64,000 nucleotides of DNA from Diaporthe sp. PMI_573 (GCA_021399435.1 JAJTUP010000012.1:930001-994000); one strand, 5' to 3'. Positions 35,606 to 47,778 are shown, counted from the stretch's first letter. Made by a program: numbers and translations. Notes: generated by a model from the letters alone, not told the origin.

Positions 35606-37026
35606 ATGGTCAACATTGTATGTATTCCCAGAACAGTGGCTTGCTCTTTCCCGCCGTTGTCCTGGTTTTTCCTATTTCTTTACTATGACTGGGAAAGACA
35701 GAGGTTTCGGGTGGCAGCATGAACTCACCTTCTGCGTCTTGTCTGTGTGAATGATAGCTGACTTGTATACTGGTCTAGACGGACAGAATCAAGGAGATTG
35801 AGGATGAGATGAAGATGACCCAGAAGAACAAGGCGACCAACTATCACCTGGGTCTTCTCAAGGGTAAACTCGCCCGTCTTCGTGCACAGCTCCTCGAGCC
35901 CAGCCCGGGGGCAGGAGGCGGTGCCGGATCTGGCTTCGATGTGAGCAAGAGCGGCGATGCGCGGATAGCGCTCGTGGGGTTCCCATCCGTGGGAAAGTCC
36001 ACCTTCCTCTCGAAAGTCACCAAGACGAAGTCGGAAGTCGCTAGCTACGCCTTCACGACGCTCACGGCCATCCCAGGTGTGTTGGAGTACGGAGGCGCGG
36101 AGATTCAGCTCCTGGATCTGCCCGGTATCATCGAAGGCGCGTCAGAAGGCAAGGGCCGAGGAAGACAGGTCATTTCCGCAGCCAAGACGAGTGACTTGAT
36201 TTTGATGGTGCTGGATGCCACAAAGAGAGCAGAGCAGAGGGCGCTGCTCGAGGCCGAGTTAGAGGCCGTTGGCATCCGTCTGAACAGGGAGCCACCGTGA
36301 GTCCTGCAAGGAGTGCTCGTGCCCAGGCCGTCACTGACCGGAATCTCGCAGAAACATTTACCTGAAGCCAAAGAAGGCGGGTGGCATGAAGATCAACTTC
36401 CAGAACCCACCCAAGTACCTTGACGAAAAAATGGTGTATCACATCTTGCGTGATTACAAAATACTCAACTGCGAGGTCCTCATTCGTGATGACGAGGCAA
36501 CGGTGGACGATCTGATCGATGTGGTCATGAAAAACCACCGCACATACATCAAAGTGAGTCTGAAACGAAGCACCTTCCTTCTTTCAGAATTGTTGTGCAA
36601 ACGGTGCAAAGCACTTGCACTTCCTTACTAATACAACCCCAGTGCCTGTACGTCTACAACAAGATCGACTCAGTCAGCCTCGACTTCCTGGACCGGCTGG
36701 CGCGTGAGCCCAATACTGTGGTCATGAGCTGTGAGCTCGACCTGGGCATCCAGGACGTGGTAGACAGATGCTGGAAGGAGCTGGCGCTGATACGGATCTA
36801 CACCAAACGGAAAGGCATCGACCCGGACTTCAGCGAAGCGCTGATCGTGAGGAGCGGTAGCACCGTCGAGGATGTATGTGATCGCATCCACAGAACCCTC
36901 AAGGATACCTTCAAATTTGCCATGGTATGGGGCGCGAGTGCGAGGCACGTGCCGCAGCGAGTTGGTCTGGGACATCCGGTGGCAGATGAGGATGTTGTGT
37001 ATATCTCTACCGCGTGGAAGGCGTGA
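35606..37026 (+). CDS. RBG1: developmentally regulated GTP-binding protein, DRG1/Rbg1
   Basis: Four exons (35606-35617, 35779-36296, 36352-36553, 36643-37026) give 371 residues, the usual DRG1 length. Rbg1 works with Tma46 on translating ribosomes. Visible are the N-terminal helix ([22 protein letters not shown]), G1 GFPSVGKST (about residue 72), G3 DLPG, the DRG-specific S5D2L insert, G4 NKID (in VYNKIDS), and the C-terminal TGS domain from about 295 ([18 protein letters not shown] ... VADEDVVYI). The first exon is 12 bp (M-V-N-I). The last intron carries a perfect TACTAAT branch point. Confidence 0.96.
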
Positions 37027-37458
37027 GGGAATCTATCACTGTGAATCCAAGCATCCCATATGACAAGAAAATGCGTGTCTGTGCTGCGCTTGATTATTCT
37101 CGGGCAGTGTGTTATGCTGTTCATCAATTCGTTACCCGGGGGCGGATTTCAGTTTTCCCTTCCGATTTCCCCTGACCCATCAAAATGCATCACTGGTATA
37201 GTTGCCTCTTCCTGTCAAACGCCGAAGCCCTGAAAACCTTGGGACCACCTATCCAGCCAACCCTATACAAGCGCCCATCCGTCACCAATTAAATGAACGG
37301 GGCGAGCGAGCCCTGATATTGAGGGCATCAGAAGCAAAGGGCATCAGTGCCGGAGTATTCAATCCCATGAGGGCCTGGAGAAGAAGCGCTCAACCCATAT
37401 CTGACAAAGGAGAACTTTTCGAGAGAACGAGTAGCGCACGAGGAGCCACGACCGTTCT
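37027..37458. other. intergenic between convergent RBG1 and SPO12
   Basis: This is the 3' flanks of two converging genes. Nothing further was seen. Confidence 0.6.
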
Positions 37459-37945
37459 CTATGCCTTGTTGGCTGGCTGGGAATCGGCCTTGGGGCCAAA
37501 GAGACCCTCACTGCCGCGCAACCTCTTAGATGACGCCTGGGCGAAGAGGGACTTTGGCTTGACCCTGAGTTGACAAACTCCAGTTAGCAAAAACATCCCA
37601 TATCTGGGTCTATTCGCGACTGGAAATACTTACTTGCCAACTTGCTTGTTACGCAAGGCGTTCAGCTTGGCCGTGCATGGCGACATGATCTCGTCCGAGG
37701 GAGAGACATAGTTGTTTCCAGGCCTGTGATCGCGGGTCAGCCGTGAAACTTGTCGAGGATATTGGGGTTCCAGGGCAAAACACTTACTGCTGAGCCTCCA
37801 TCTTGGACTGCAGGACCTGGCGGTGGTACTCCATGCTCTTGACCGACGAGTCCTTGCCGTGGGGAGCGGCAGCGGCAGCCACGGGTAGGTTGGCGTCCTT
37901 TGCGCCCAGTACGTTGGCGCCGGTGTTGCCGGTGATGGAAGACAT
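37459..37945 (-). CDS. SPO12: Spo12 family cell-cycle protein
   Basis: Three exons (37945-37788, 37723-37634, 37564-37459) give 117 residues. Spo12 proteins act in early mitotic exit (the yeast FEAR network). The only conserved block in the family, NYVSPSDEIMSPCTAKLNAL, lies at residues 57-75 and is coded by the middle exon; it includes the SP sites that are phosphorylated in yeast. It is followed by VKPKSLFAQAS, also typical. The rest is polar and probably disordered. The small exons make this gene easy to miss: no single open frame covers more than half of it. Confidence 0.85.
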
Positions 37946-38804
37946 TGTCGTCGGGTGTGATGGTGTGGCTGGCGATTTCTGTGCTGAACAAACAATGTAC
38001 GCCTTTCGGAGGAATGTCTCGCTGGTAGGTAGATTTGTGTCCGTGGATGTGGGTGCGGATGGACTGCGAGGTGGCTTTTCTTTATTTCCGCTGCTGCACA
38101 ATGGACAAGAGAGCTTTAGGATTGTGGATGCGAAGAAGGGTCTGTGTTTAGTGAACGGGATTGTGGATTGCACCTCAAAGAACTTGAGGGTTCTTAAAGG
38201 TCATCGGCTGCAGGGTGTGTGGGCGGCAAGGACAGTAAATGGCCGCTTGTTTACTTTTAGGGGCCCTGTCGTCCGGGGCAACCATTAACTTTTCCCCTTC
38301 CCCAAGGCAAGAGTCACTGTAAGAGTCACTGCTAGCCCCTGCAAGTGCATAGCACCGGACCCCTGTTCTTTCGTTCAGCTCCACCATGACAGCATTACAG
38401 CGGGTCAACGCCCTGGCAACATCCACACGAGAGGACTGCCCGCTTCGTGATCCGCGCAGGAAATTGTGCCGGAATCCAAAGGCAATTCACAGCTGGCAGG
38501 GTTGCAGAGCATGGTATGAATCCTGAACAATGACTAGGAACATGGCCATGGAATACGGTTCTGTTAGGGAACGGCAATTTGTCTTGTTGGCAAATGAGTG
38601 AATATCCGAAAAACACATGAGAGGACTGCAATATTTCCCCACAGGAAATTGTTCCACGAGGTGGTCCGATAGGGCACTATTCCACATGAGAATATCACAT
38701 GTAGAAATTAGATTGGTCAATGCCTATGCTGGTATTCCTTGGCCTTTGGAAGACATGGCAATCAATTTTGGATCTGTCTGGGCTTCCCACATGGAAGCAA
38801 AAAT
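37946..38804. other. intergenic, SPO12 promoter side
   Basis: This is the upstream region of SPO12 and the downstream region of the acyl-CoA dehydrogenase gene, both on the minus strand. Short open frames on both strands show no domain. Confidence 0.6.
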
Positions 38805-39926
38805 CTACAGCTTGGACTTCTGGATGTTCTGGCCCGGGTGCGCATGCTTCAACCCGTATTTCTTCAGCAGCTCATCCGTCTTCTTCTTCTGCATCTGGAT
38901 CTTGGCAGTAACCTCTTTGCCCCTCTTATTCTCGTTCTTGCCCATCTGCTGAAGATGCACCTCGTCAGGCCCGTCTGCAAGGCGCAGCGTCCGGATGCCC
39001 GCCCACATATACGCCAACGGCGTGTCCTGGCTGACACCAGCACCGCCGAATGACTGCACCGCGCGGTCGATCACCGTCAGTGCCATCTGCGGCACGAGGA
39101 CCTTGGCCTCGGCAATCTCCCTGAGGGCCGCCTTCGGTCCGTGGTCGTCCATGGTGATAGCCGCGTTGAGCACTACGAGGCGGGCAGCGTCAATCTCAAG
39201 GCGGGACTTGGCGACCCATTCGAGGATCACGCCGTGCTCACGCAGCTGCTTCTTGAATGGGGTCTTGCTGGGGTCGTTGATGCGCATCAACATCCACTCG
39301 AGAGCTTTCTCGGCCTAGTTGTTCACTGGATCAGCTTGCTGTCTCACATTCTGGAATGCTTGCTGTAGATCGCTCGTGTACTTACCGCGCCAATGGTACG
39401 CATAGCGTGGTGGATACGGCCAGGGCCGAGTCTGCCCTGGATGATTTCGAAACCGCGTCCTTCGCCTAGTACGAGACTGCTCACTGGGACGCGGACGTCC
39501 TTGAAAGAGATGTGCCCATGACCGTGGGGCGCATCGTCATATCCATAAACGTTCAACATCCGGTGGATAGTGATGCCCTTAGTGTCTGCTGGCACAAGAA
39601 CCACAGACTGCTGTCGGTAGGGGTCCTTGTTGTGAGGGTCGGACTTGCCCATGACAATATAGATCTTGCACCTGGGGTCTCCTGCACCACTAGACCACCA
39701 TTTCTGCCAAGGCGATCAGCTCAGAACCTTTCAACGATGCTGTTCCAGATTGGTCTCTTACCTGGCCGTTCAAAACATATTCGTTCCCCTCCTTGCGAAT
39801 ATCGAGCTCAATATTAGTAGCATCACTCGAGGCTACTTGAGGCTCAGTCATCAGGAAGGCGGAGCGGATCTTGCCCTCGAGGAGAGGCTGCAGCCACTGT
39901 GCCTTTTGCGCGTCATTGCCGTATTT

Positions 39927-39959
<33 letters not shown>

Positions 39960-40420
39960 GGCGCAGTTGACTGCCTCCGATGCAGCCTTGGACTTGCCAA
40001 GCCACTCTGCCATGAGGCCATACTCGAGGTTTGTGAAGCCTGGGGACTCCTTGTAATGGCCCTTGGGCAGGAACATGTTCCAAAGCCCGAGAGAACGGGC
40101 CTTCTGCTTGAGCTCATCAATAATGGTCGGGTAGTGGTCCCATCTCGCGTCTCCAGAGCCCACCTGGGCCTCGAGGACGGGATCAGCTCTGCCATCTGTC
40201 AGTGTTGGCGGCTCGGCGATGTCGATGGGGAACTGCAGCTTACGGGATGCATTCCTCTTCCACAAACTTGGCAACGATGTCCAATGTCTTCTTTGCTTGA
40301 TCGCTCACACGATTCTTGCACTACAGAGTACCTTGTGTTTAGCCACAGCACCTTTGGAGCCGGGTATCTTATCAGGGCCGGCAATTCTAGACTCACGATC
40401 TCTGGGATTCTGGACGACAT
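38805..40420 (-). CDS. peroxisomal acyl-CoA dehydrogenase (ACAD10/11-like)
   Basis: Five exons (40420-40397, 40320-40244, 40188-39762, 39703-39386, 39314-38805) give 451 residues. It is a flavoprotein that should make trans-2-enoyl-CoA from acyl-CoA. Visible are an N-terminal helical domain ([18 protein letters not shown]), the flavin-proximal [40 protein letters not shown] (as in ACAD10/11), [21 protein letters not shown], and the C-terminal VDAARL-like and [14 protein letters not shown] motifs. The last three residues are SKL, a perfect PTS1 peroxisomal signal. Peroxisomes usually use acyl-CoA oxidases; a dehydrogenase there needs another electron acceptor. The first exon has 24 bp. Intron 2 uses the acceptor ATGGCAG; the earlier CTGACAG would give a stop. 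Confidence 0.9.
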
Positions 40421-41141
40421 GATGATCTGATGATGGGTTAAATGTGGCTCTTGATAACAACACTTGTATATGATCGGAAGCGAATCAAGGGATGTGAGGA
40501 TGAGAATCAAGAGAAAGTGGAGGAGAGGAACGAGTATGTCGGACCACGCTCGTCGTCTGGTAATAGACCTTCCGAGGTTCCCTGTCTCCCCAGGTTTGGA
40601 CCGAGGCTCACAACGCCCAGAGTTCTATAGGGGTAGGCCGACAGCGGGGAAGAGGCCACTGGCGGCCTGGGGTCGAGCGCCTGGCGGGGCTCCCATGGTT
40701 GCATAGAACTGGGATCAGTCATCCCCGGAGCCGGGACTATGGGCCCAGGGCAGAAACTGCTCTCATTGGCCCGAGGCGCTCAGCACCACGACCGGCTTTG
40801 GCTGCACTCAATGGACTTCAATGCTGCAGAGCCTCAACGCGCATCTGCATGACACTGTCACCAACTCCATCACTCCACAACCTATTTCATCGCCAACACC
40901 ATCTGGTATTATTGTCATATCGACATATCACTACTTTGGGCCTCATTAAAGGTTCATATTCTGCTCAAACTCTCTGCAAGTGGTTCCACATTTGTTAGAA
41001 GTATCGGTTTCAACAAAGGAGCTCACTTGCGGGCATCTCTGCCAAGCCAGTCGAGGCTTCAGCGAAACACAGACACGTCCAGATCCGAAGCGGCAAATCA
41101 GAAATAGGAGGGACTGTGATTTTCTGTGTGAATCGCACGTG
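40421..41141. promoter_or_regulatory. divergent promoter region ACAD / TAF5
   Basis: There are 721 bp between outward-reading genes. An ATTGG (inverted CCAAT) lies near 40766. No gene was seen inside. Confidence 0.55.
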
Positions 41142-44100
41142 ATGTCTGCCTCAGTTGCTCCCAGCTCCGGCGGTGCTGGGCAAGCCGGGGGAGGATATGG
41201 AGGGCAGGCTCATCATGGAGGAGGAGCAGGTTCTGCTGCTAGTCAGGGGTCATCAACACCCTCTGCTCCTGCTGCCCAGTCCACACAAAACCTCAACCAG
41301 ATTGTAAGTCCGTCAGTTTCCCCACTGTGACTTGAGACGTTCTCCCATCTTCCCACGGCTGTCTCTGTTGGGGCGGCTGGCTTGTCTAAACGGAGAGGGG
41401 GTACTCTAAGTGGAGATTCCATGACTCTCTGAAAAGATTATCTATTTGCGCAAGGCATGGCCATGGGGGAAGCGAGAGCCCTGCTGGCAAGGGTGTCAAG
41501 TGTCTGGAGGGCTGTTGGGCGGTTAGGGATTTCAGAGGAGCCCGTTGTTTTTTGCATTATTCCACCCTTGTTTGTCCATGGGCTAGCGATGACCATGATC
41601 TTTGAACCATGCCACACTCAAAGCTTGAGTGCAACGTGCAATGGTCAAGCAACATCCTGGCCAGAGGTAGCCTTGAACGCTGCTGGAGACTTCATCATGT
41701 CGCAGCAGAATATGCAAGCACAGGTTGCGAGTTGTGTCATGCGGGCCAAAATATGAGGCAAAGTGATGCACAAAGAAGGAAAGAAGGGTCTTGAGCGGGC
41801 GACCAGGGGAAGCTGCGAGCAGGGAAGCTGCGAGCAAGGAAGCGACCGCATCTGATGCAGCGAGGCCTTTGTACTGGGTGGCTCACTACCTCGTCGCACA
41901 CAAGGGAGGATTCTGGTGATCCAAGTCTCTGCAAGTTATACTGCAAGTTATACAGCTACCTCTTCAGACGGCATCTCAAACATTCACCCATCCCATGCCG
42001 AGGGGAGAAAGATAGCATGGTCTATCCTTGCCTACGAGGCCTTTCAATCTGTTGGGCCTGGTAGCGTCATGGCCAATTCACTGTATCATGGAAGGGTTTG
42101 TGGGATTTAGTTTGCTCTATGCAGCCTGACTGCTTCACACTCAGGCTTTTCAGCTTCTGAGGTGCATTGTCCAAGTGGCGCATACCTCAGTTGCACCTCC
42201 ACATCACCTTGACATCGCGCTGGACTCACATTCGTGTTGCTGACTTTACTCCCCTGCTTAGGTCACAGACTACCTCCTCAAAAGAGGTTTTCTGCGAACG
42301 GAGGAAATATTCAGAAAAGAGTCAGCCAACTTGGGACCTGACGGTCGACCGCAGCACAAGTCGACAGACGACATGGGCCCGAAGCGGTATGGCAAAGCTT
42401 TCAGCCTGCTGAAGACCTTTGTCGACAACAATCTTGACTACTACAAGGTAAGTGGCTCAACACACTCGTGGCGCCGACGCAGCTAACCAGACCGGCTGTC
42501 AGTTCGAGCTCAACAAGTTCATGTGGCCCTTGTTCATTCACTCCTATCTCGAGCTGGTCGAGAACGGGTACCCGATGGAGGCCAACACCTTTTTGCGTGA
42601 TTTCGGCGACGACTTCAAAGCCATCCATGGTGACGACCTCAAGCTGTTGTCGACCATCAAGTTACCTGCCCACGTCAAAGAGAACGAAACCACACAGCTC
42701 TACAAGACCAACAAGTACCATATCCCGGTCACTGACAAGGTTCAGGATCTCGTCTTAGGACATCTAGAGAAGGAGTACGAAAACGGCGGCAAGACTATGA
42801 TTCAACTGCTCGCTCGTTACTGCAGCATCAAGAACGTCGACCGGGGCCTTGCGAACCCCAAGAGTTTCTTCGCAATTTTCAACAACCAGCCAAGCGTTCG
42901 TGTGGATGAGGCCGATGTGCAGGAGGGCATCCAGGGTGTGTTCACTGGTATTAGGTCCAACGTTGCCCCTGACGTGCCCCTGAAGCTCGGTCCTCTGCCA
43001 ATGGAGGCAGAACTGCAGGAGGAGGTCCGGGCCGAGATCGAGGAGGAGGATCGGCGCCACCCCCCACCAGACGGAAGATCTACTCTCCTCGAGGAGTTCG
43101 ACAAGAAGATCAAGCGGGAAGAGAGCATGGATGGGCCCGCTCGCACGGATCTTCCTCTACCGGCGTCTCGCGCCAGAGATGTTTGGAGTGAAATCGAGAA
43201 GATCAGGGAGCACAGAGACCGTTTCCGTATAGAGCGCAGAACCGGCGGTGTCGGCGCAGCTGTGTCTGTGTGCATGTACACTTTCCACAACACCCTCGGA
43301 AGGCAAGTAGATCTCTCGATGAGTCTGAAGAGCACTGGCTAACTTCGTGCCCGCAGTTACAACTGCGTCGAATTCTCCAACGATCAAGAGCTTGTTGCCG
43401 TCGGCACCATGGACTCTTACATTCGCGTGTGGAGCATGGATGGGAGCCACCTGAAATCTGCCCTTGACAACGGCACGCAACCAGCAACGAATAACCGTAT
43501 GCTGATAGGTCACTCTGCCCCTGTCTATGGGCTTTCGTTCTCCGATGCTGTATCCGTGCCGCATGAGAGCAGGGACACTCCGAAGGCCCCGCGTTTGCTA
43601 CTGTCAAGCTCGGCCGATGGTCACATCCGGCTGTGGTCTCTCGATACCTGGTCTTGTCTGTGCATCTACAAGTCCCACGACGGCCCCGTGTTCAACGTGC
43701 GGTGGGGCCCCCACGGCCATTACTTCGCCAGTGGTGGTTGGGACAAGACTGTTCGAATCTGGATGCAGGATCACGCGACACCGGTCAGGACCTGCATCGG
43801 CCACGACACCAGTATTTCCGCCGTCGCGTGGCACCCCAACGGCACGTACGTCTTCTCAGCTTCTGACGAAACCGACAAATCAATCAGAATGTGGTCCGTC
43901 ATCACGGGAGACTGTGTCAGAATCATGGTTGGACACCACCACTACATCAACACCATTGAATGCGCTCCCAACGGCAAGATCCTTGCGAGTGCCGACATCG
44001 ACGGCAACATCTTCTGGTGGGACATTGTGAAGGGTGTCGCCATCAAGAAGAGCAAGGGTCACGGAAAAGGTGGCATTACTACCCTTAGCTTCAGTGTCGA

Positions 44101-44512
44101 GTCCAAGGTCCTTGTCTCCGGTGGGGTGGACAATACTGTCCGTGTATGGGACGTCGACCTTCCTGCGGATGGCAGCAAGCCTGTTGGTGGCTCCACGGGC
44201 CAAGCCGTCCAGCCCGAGAACAACGCGAGCACCGGGGATTCGATGGGACCAGGTGACCGGAGCATCACCGTCGGTGGACAGCCTCAACAGCCACCTGCTG
44301 CTGCGGCAGCTTCTTCTTCGAATGGTGGCGGTGCTGCGTCCGCTGGCGCTGGTGTTTCGGGCGCTGGCACCGGCAAGAAGAAGGGAAAGGAGGTGCAAAT
44401 ATCGGCTGATCAAATCAGCGCTTTCCCTACGAAGAAGACAGCCCTCAAGAAAGTTTGCTTCACGCGCATGAACCTGGTCACCGCAGCTGGCGTGTACGAG
44501 CCTGAGCGCTGA
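41142..44512 (+). CDS. TAF5: TFIID subunit TAF5
   Basis: Four exons (41142-41303, 42262-42447, 42503-43302, 43357-44512) give 767 residues. TAF5 is a scaffold of TFIID and, in fungi, of SAGA too. Order: a Gly/Ala/Ser-rich N-terminus; LisH ([20 protein letters not shown], about 55-75); the NTD2 dimer domain ([19 protein letters not shown] onward, about 117-250); a charged linker; then at least six WD40 repeats (about 383-690), each ending in patterns such as YIRVWS, IRLWS, VRIWM, IRMWS, FWWDI, VRVWD. The C-terminus ends in [26 protein letters not shown], typical of the last blade. Intron 1 is 958 bp, far longer than any other here. Intron 3 (54 bp) is GC-AG; its removal gives [13 protein letters not shown]. 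Confidence 0.95.
41807..41836. repeat. 15-bp tandem duplication
   Basis: GGGAAGCTGCGAGCA occurs twice, head to tail, without mismatch, in TAF5 intron 1. Confidence 0.95.
41929..41952. repeat. 12-bp tandem duplication
   Basis: CTGCAAGTTATA occurs twice, head to tail, without mismatch, in TAF5 intron 1, about 90 bases from the 15-bp duplication. Confidence 0.95.
43303..43356 (+). other. GC-AG intron in TAF5
   Basis: The donor is GCAAGT after GGAAG, the acceptor is CCGCAG, the length is 54 bp, and the branch point is GGCTAAC. The overlapping GT donor (CAA|GTAGAT) would shift the frame and lose the first WD40 blade. Confidence 0.85.
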
Positions 44513-45456
44513 GGGTGACACTCGCGAAAGCAACTCATGTGTCCAGTTCGGAAAAGTGGACGAGGAGGTCGAGGTTGAATATCGTGTCCGAGCCTTTGAT
44601 ATTCTAGTCGCTCGGAGTGAGATAATACCCATGTTTTACTTATGGCGTTGGGGAACCGTGAAGGGCGAGAAGCTCTGCCAAAAAAGGGAGGGGGGGGGAG
44701 GCCGCAGAGACGGGTTTGACGCTCGGTCGTATGATTATTGTACAGTTAGTCTGAACACCAGGAATCATCGCGTCGAGTATGGACATTCACTGTGCAATGA
44801 CTTCTTCTCTAGTGGCCGGGGAACGGCCGCCCCGGTGGCCTTCAAACGTCCGCGACTGATCAGTCTTTCAGCAGAATTTGGCCCCAAGAAACAGCATTCA
44901 GGTGGCGAAAACACAGCGCAGCAGAAAACTGGTGGAGATGCAGCAGCGAAAGTACAGAGCTCTAGATATTTGACCACAATCACAGGGGGGTCACACAACA
45001 GTGCCGGGTCTTGAGCGCTAGATATATAGGCCTAGATGAATTACTGCGACTCGGAAGGACGAGCTATGGAGTCGATAAAGTATTGGTACGGAATTTTTTG
45101 TAACCAATGACTCCCTCGTAGAGACTATATGAACGATTGCAAGGGGGTATAATGGCACTCGGCATCCTGGCCATGCAAGTAGTGCATGTAAGCTGCCCTA
45201 CCGAGGTGTACTTAGGTACCTTTTAGGCAGGCTGGTACGTCAGGGATGGCCCAAGCTTCGCCCACCAGCGCCGCAGGCGTAGCTTGTAGACTCCCGTTGA
45301 TGCAGTCCAACCTACCACGACGTACGAATCCTTTGACGCCACTCTATCCTGCGAAAGAGGAGACTGTCTAAACCTTCACTGTGTGATATTTGCACAAGCT
45401 GGAATAAGACAGACAGCCATATTCCGTTCCAGATAGGCTCAAGGTGAGGACAGAAG
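44513..45456. other. intergenic, TAF5 3' flank and VPS5 promoter
   Basis: There are 944 bp between two rightward genes. A degenerate CTTAGGTACC string near 45211 resembles the palindromic repeat seen at 16558 and 52529. No gene was seen. Confidence 0.55.
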
Positions 45457-45812
45457 ATGGACCCCCTAGGAGAATCGCCCTGGGCCGACGCCCCTGCCCA
45501 ACCACCTCCCACCTCCTCGACCTCCGAATCGCAGGCAGCCGGCGACGACGAGACCCCCAAGCCAATCTCAGAAGCAGCACCCTCTGCCACGACTAGCTCC
45601 GGCCCCCGGCCTTCCCGTCTGACACCCCGTCGCCTTGTCGCGCAGCCAACCAAGCTGCAAGCCGTCGAAGATGATCCCCTCGGGCCTCTGGGTGCGGCAG
45701 AGCCGGTTGTATCTGGCGCCGAGGGCGAGCCGCCCATGCCTCCCCAGAAAGAGCCGCCCGCGCCGGCTGCCATGGCATCGACGCTACCCGTGCGCACGAT
45801 GATGTCCCCGGG

Positions 45813-45847
<35 letters not shown>

Positions 45848-47454
45848 GGAGGGGCGTGAGCGACTCATCCCGGGTTGGTGACGAGGACGACGGGGACGAC
45901 AGGCTGGGAAGCTCAGGAGGGAGAGCGCCGCCACCGGTACAGGCTGCCATGCCCGTACAAGGAAGAGGGGTGGGGCCGCCCAGCGTCAGCGTCGAGCAAG
46001 CGGCCAAGCCGTCCTTCTCGATCACGGTCGGAGACCCGCACAAGGTCGGCGATCTGACTAGTAGTCACATTGTGTATGCCGTGCGGACAAAGGTATGTCT
46101 CGTGGCTGTCTCCAAAATGTGGCAATTACATTTGCGCGGGCAAGAACAGGTGCTAATGTCGTTTCGCTGGCTTAGACCACATCCAAGGCCTACAAGCAAT
46201 CCGAGTTCGAGGTCAAGAGGAGATATCGGGACTTCCTATGGCTCTACAACACCCTCCATGCGAACAACCCGGGAATAGTTGTACCGCCTCCCCCGGAGAA
46301 GCAGGCCGTCGGACGGTTCGAGACCAACTTCGTCGAGGCGAGACGCGCGGCCCTCGAGAAGATGCTCAACAAGACTGCCGCACACGCTACGCTGCAACAT
46401 GATGCGGATCTCAAACTCTTCCTGGAGAGCGAGTCCTTTAACGTGGACGTCAAGCACAAAGAGAGGAGGGAGCCGAATCTTGGGGAAAGCAAGGGCATGT
46501 TCAGCTCCCTAGGCCTGGGCGGCTCGAGTAGCAAGTTCGTGGAGCAAGACGACGTAAGCTTTCCCGCTATTCCCCGCCACTTCTCTCCACCGGTTTGCAA
46601 GACCAAATGCTGACATTTTGGTAGTGGTTCCATGATCGTCGAGTATACCTTGATGCTCTTGAGAACCAACTGAAAGGCCTCCTCAAGGCCATGGACACGA
46701 TGGTCGCTCAGCGCAAGTCAATGGCAGAGGCGGCCGGCGACTTTTCGGCTTCGCTGCATGCGCTGTCAACGGTCGAGCTGTCTCCGACCCTATCCGGCCC
46801 CTTAGAAGCCCTTTCAGATCTGCAGATCACCATCCGCGACGTGTATGACCGGCAGGCTCAGCAGGACGTCCTGACTTTTGGCATTACCATCGAGGAGTAT
46901 ATTCGGCTGATCGGGAGTGTTAAGCAAGCATTCGGGCAGCGCCAGAAGGCCTTCTATGCTTGGCATGCTGCGGAGTCGGAGATGCAGAAGCGCAAGGCCA
47001 ACCAGGACAAGCTTCTCAGACAGGGCAAGTCTCAGCAAGACCGCCTGAACCAGGTCAGCGCCGAGGTTGCAGACTCCGAGAGGAAGGTCCACCAGGCACA
47101 TTTGCTTTTTGAGGATATGGGCCGGCTGTTGAGACAAGAGGTGGATCGCTTCGAGCGGGAGAAGGTGGAGGACTTCAAGAGTGGCGTGGAGACGTTCTTG
47201 GAGAGCTCGGTGGAGGCGCAGAAGGAGGTAAGTATCACTTGGCGACAAACAAAGTCAAACTTTACAAAGCGCGTTGCTGACTTTCCACACAGCTCATTGA
47301 GAAATGGGAGACATTCCTCCTGCAGCTAGACTCAGCAGACGACGAGACCATCTTCTACAAACCGCCTGTGTTCCAGCCAGCGGGCGGCAACAGGCCAGTT
47401 GGGGATACTGCAGTGGACCGAGCCCGAGCCCGTATTGACGAGGATTCTGACTAG
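45457..47454 (+). CDS. VPS5: retromer sorting nexin Vps5 (SNX1/2-like)
   Basis: Four exons (45457-46092, 46176-46553, 46625-47227, 47293-47454) give 592 residues. Vps5 pairs with Vps17 in the retromer coat for endosome-to-Golgi return. The first 185 residues are Pro/Ser-rich and disordered with an 11-glutamine run. The PX domain starts at SFSITVGDPHKVGD (about 190) and holds the phosphoinositide motif RRYRDFLWLYNTL and the loop IVVPPPPEKQAVGRF; exons 1 and 2 meet inside it. The BAR domain (about 340-575) begins WFHDRRVYLDALENQLKGL and ends in EKVEDFKSGVETFLES. All junctions are in phase 0. Confidence 0.93.
45814..45846. repeat. (CAG)11 trinucleotide repeat
   Basis: Eleven perfect CAG copies code 11 glutamines in the disordered N-terminus of the Vps5 protein. 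Confidence 0.95.
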
Positions 47455-47778
47455 AAAGTCCAGAATCCCCCGAGACGCTATAACAGCTATAGCGATCATG
47501 GGCTTAGCCGGCATGGCTTTGTGGGAATGAGCTATGGGTCCATGCTGTGGTCGGCCCCGGTGTATAGGTAATGTCTCCTATGAAGTAATGTACAATAGAA
47601 CATTGCAGGCGCGTGGTCTCTCCATCATTCCTAGCTCCAGAATCGACACGACCGCCGCCAGATGCTTCCTTAAAGTGATCGATATCCTGTATCCTCAGAA
47701 CAAGATCTTTGCCGATTCCAATTGAGCCAGTGTACTGTCTGTGACCACAACAAAACCCGCACGCAAGACGCCGCCTCT
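47455..47778. other. intergenic between convergent VPS5 and MRPL36
   Basis: This is the 324-bp 3' flank shared by two converging genes. Nothing further was seen. Confidence 0.6.

Larger units (their letters stand above)
41304..42261 (+). other. 958-bp first intron of TAF5
   Basis: The donor is GTAAGT, the acceptor is TTAG, and a branch point GCTGAC lies just before a pyrimidine tract. Other introns in the window are about 50-160 bp. Two small perfect tandem duplications lie inside (41807-41836, 15 bp twice; 41929-41952, 12 bp twice). No coding frame or clear RNA gene was seen inside. Confidence 0.75.

Noticed and set aside
43880..44632. 250-codon minus-strand frame
   Set aside because: Antisense shadow of the TAF5 WD40 region.
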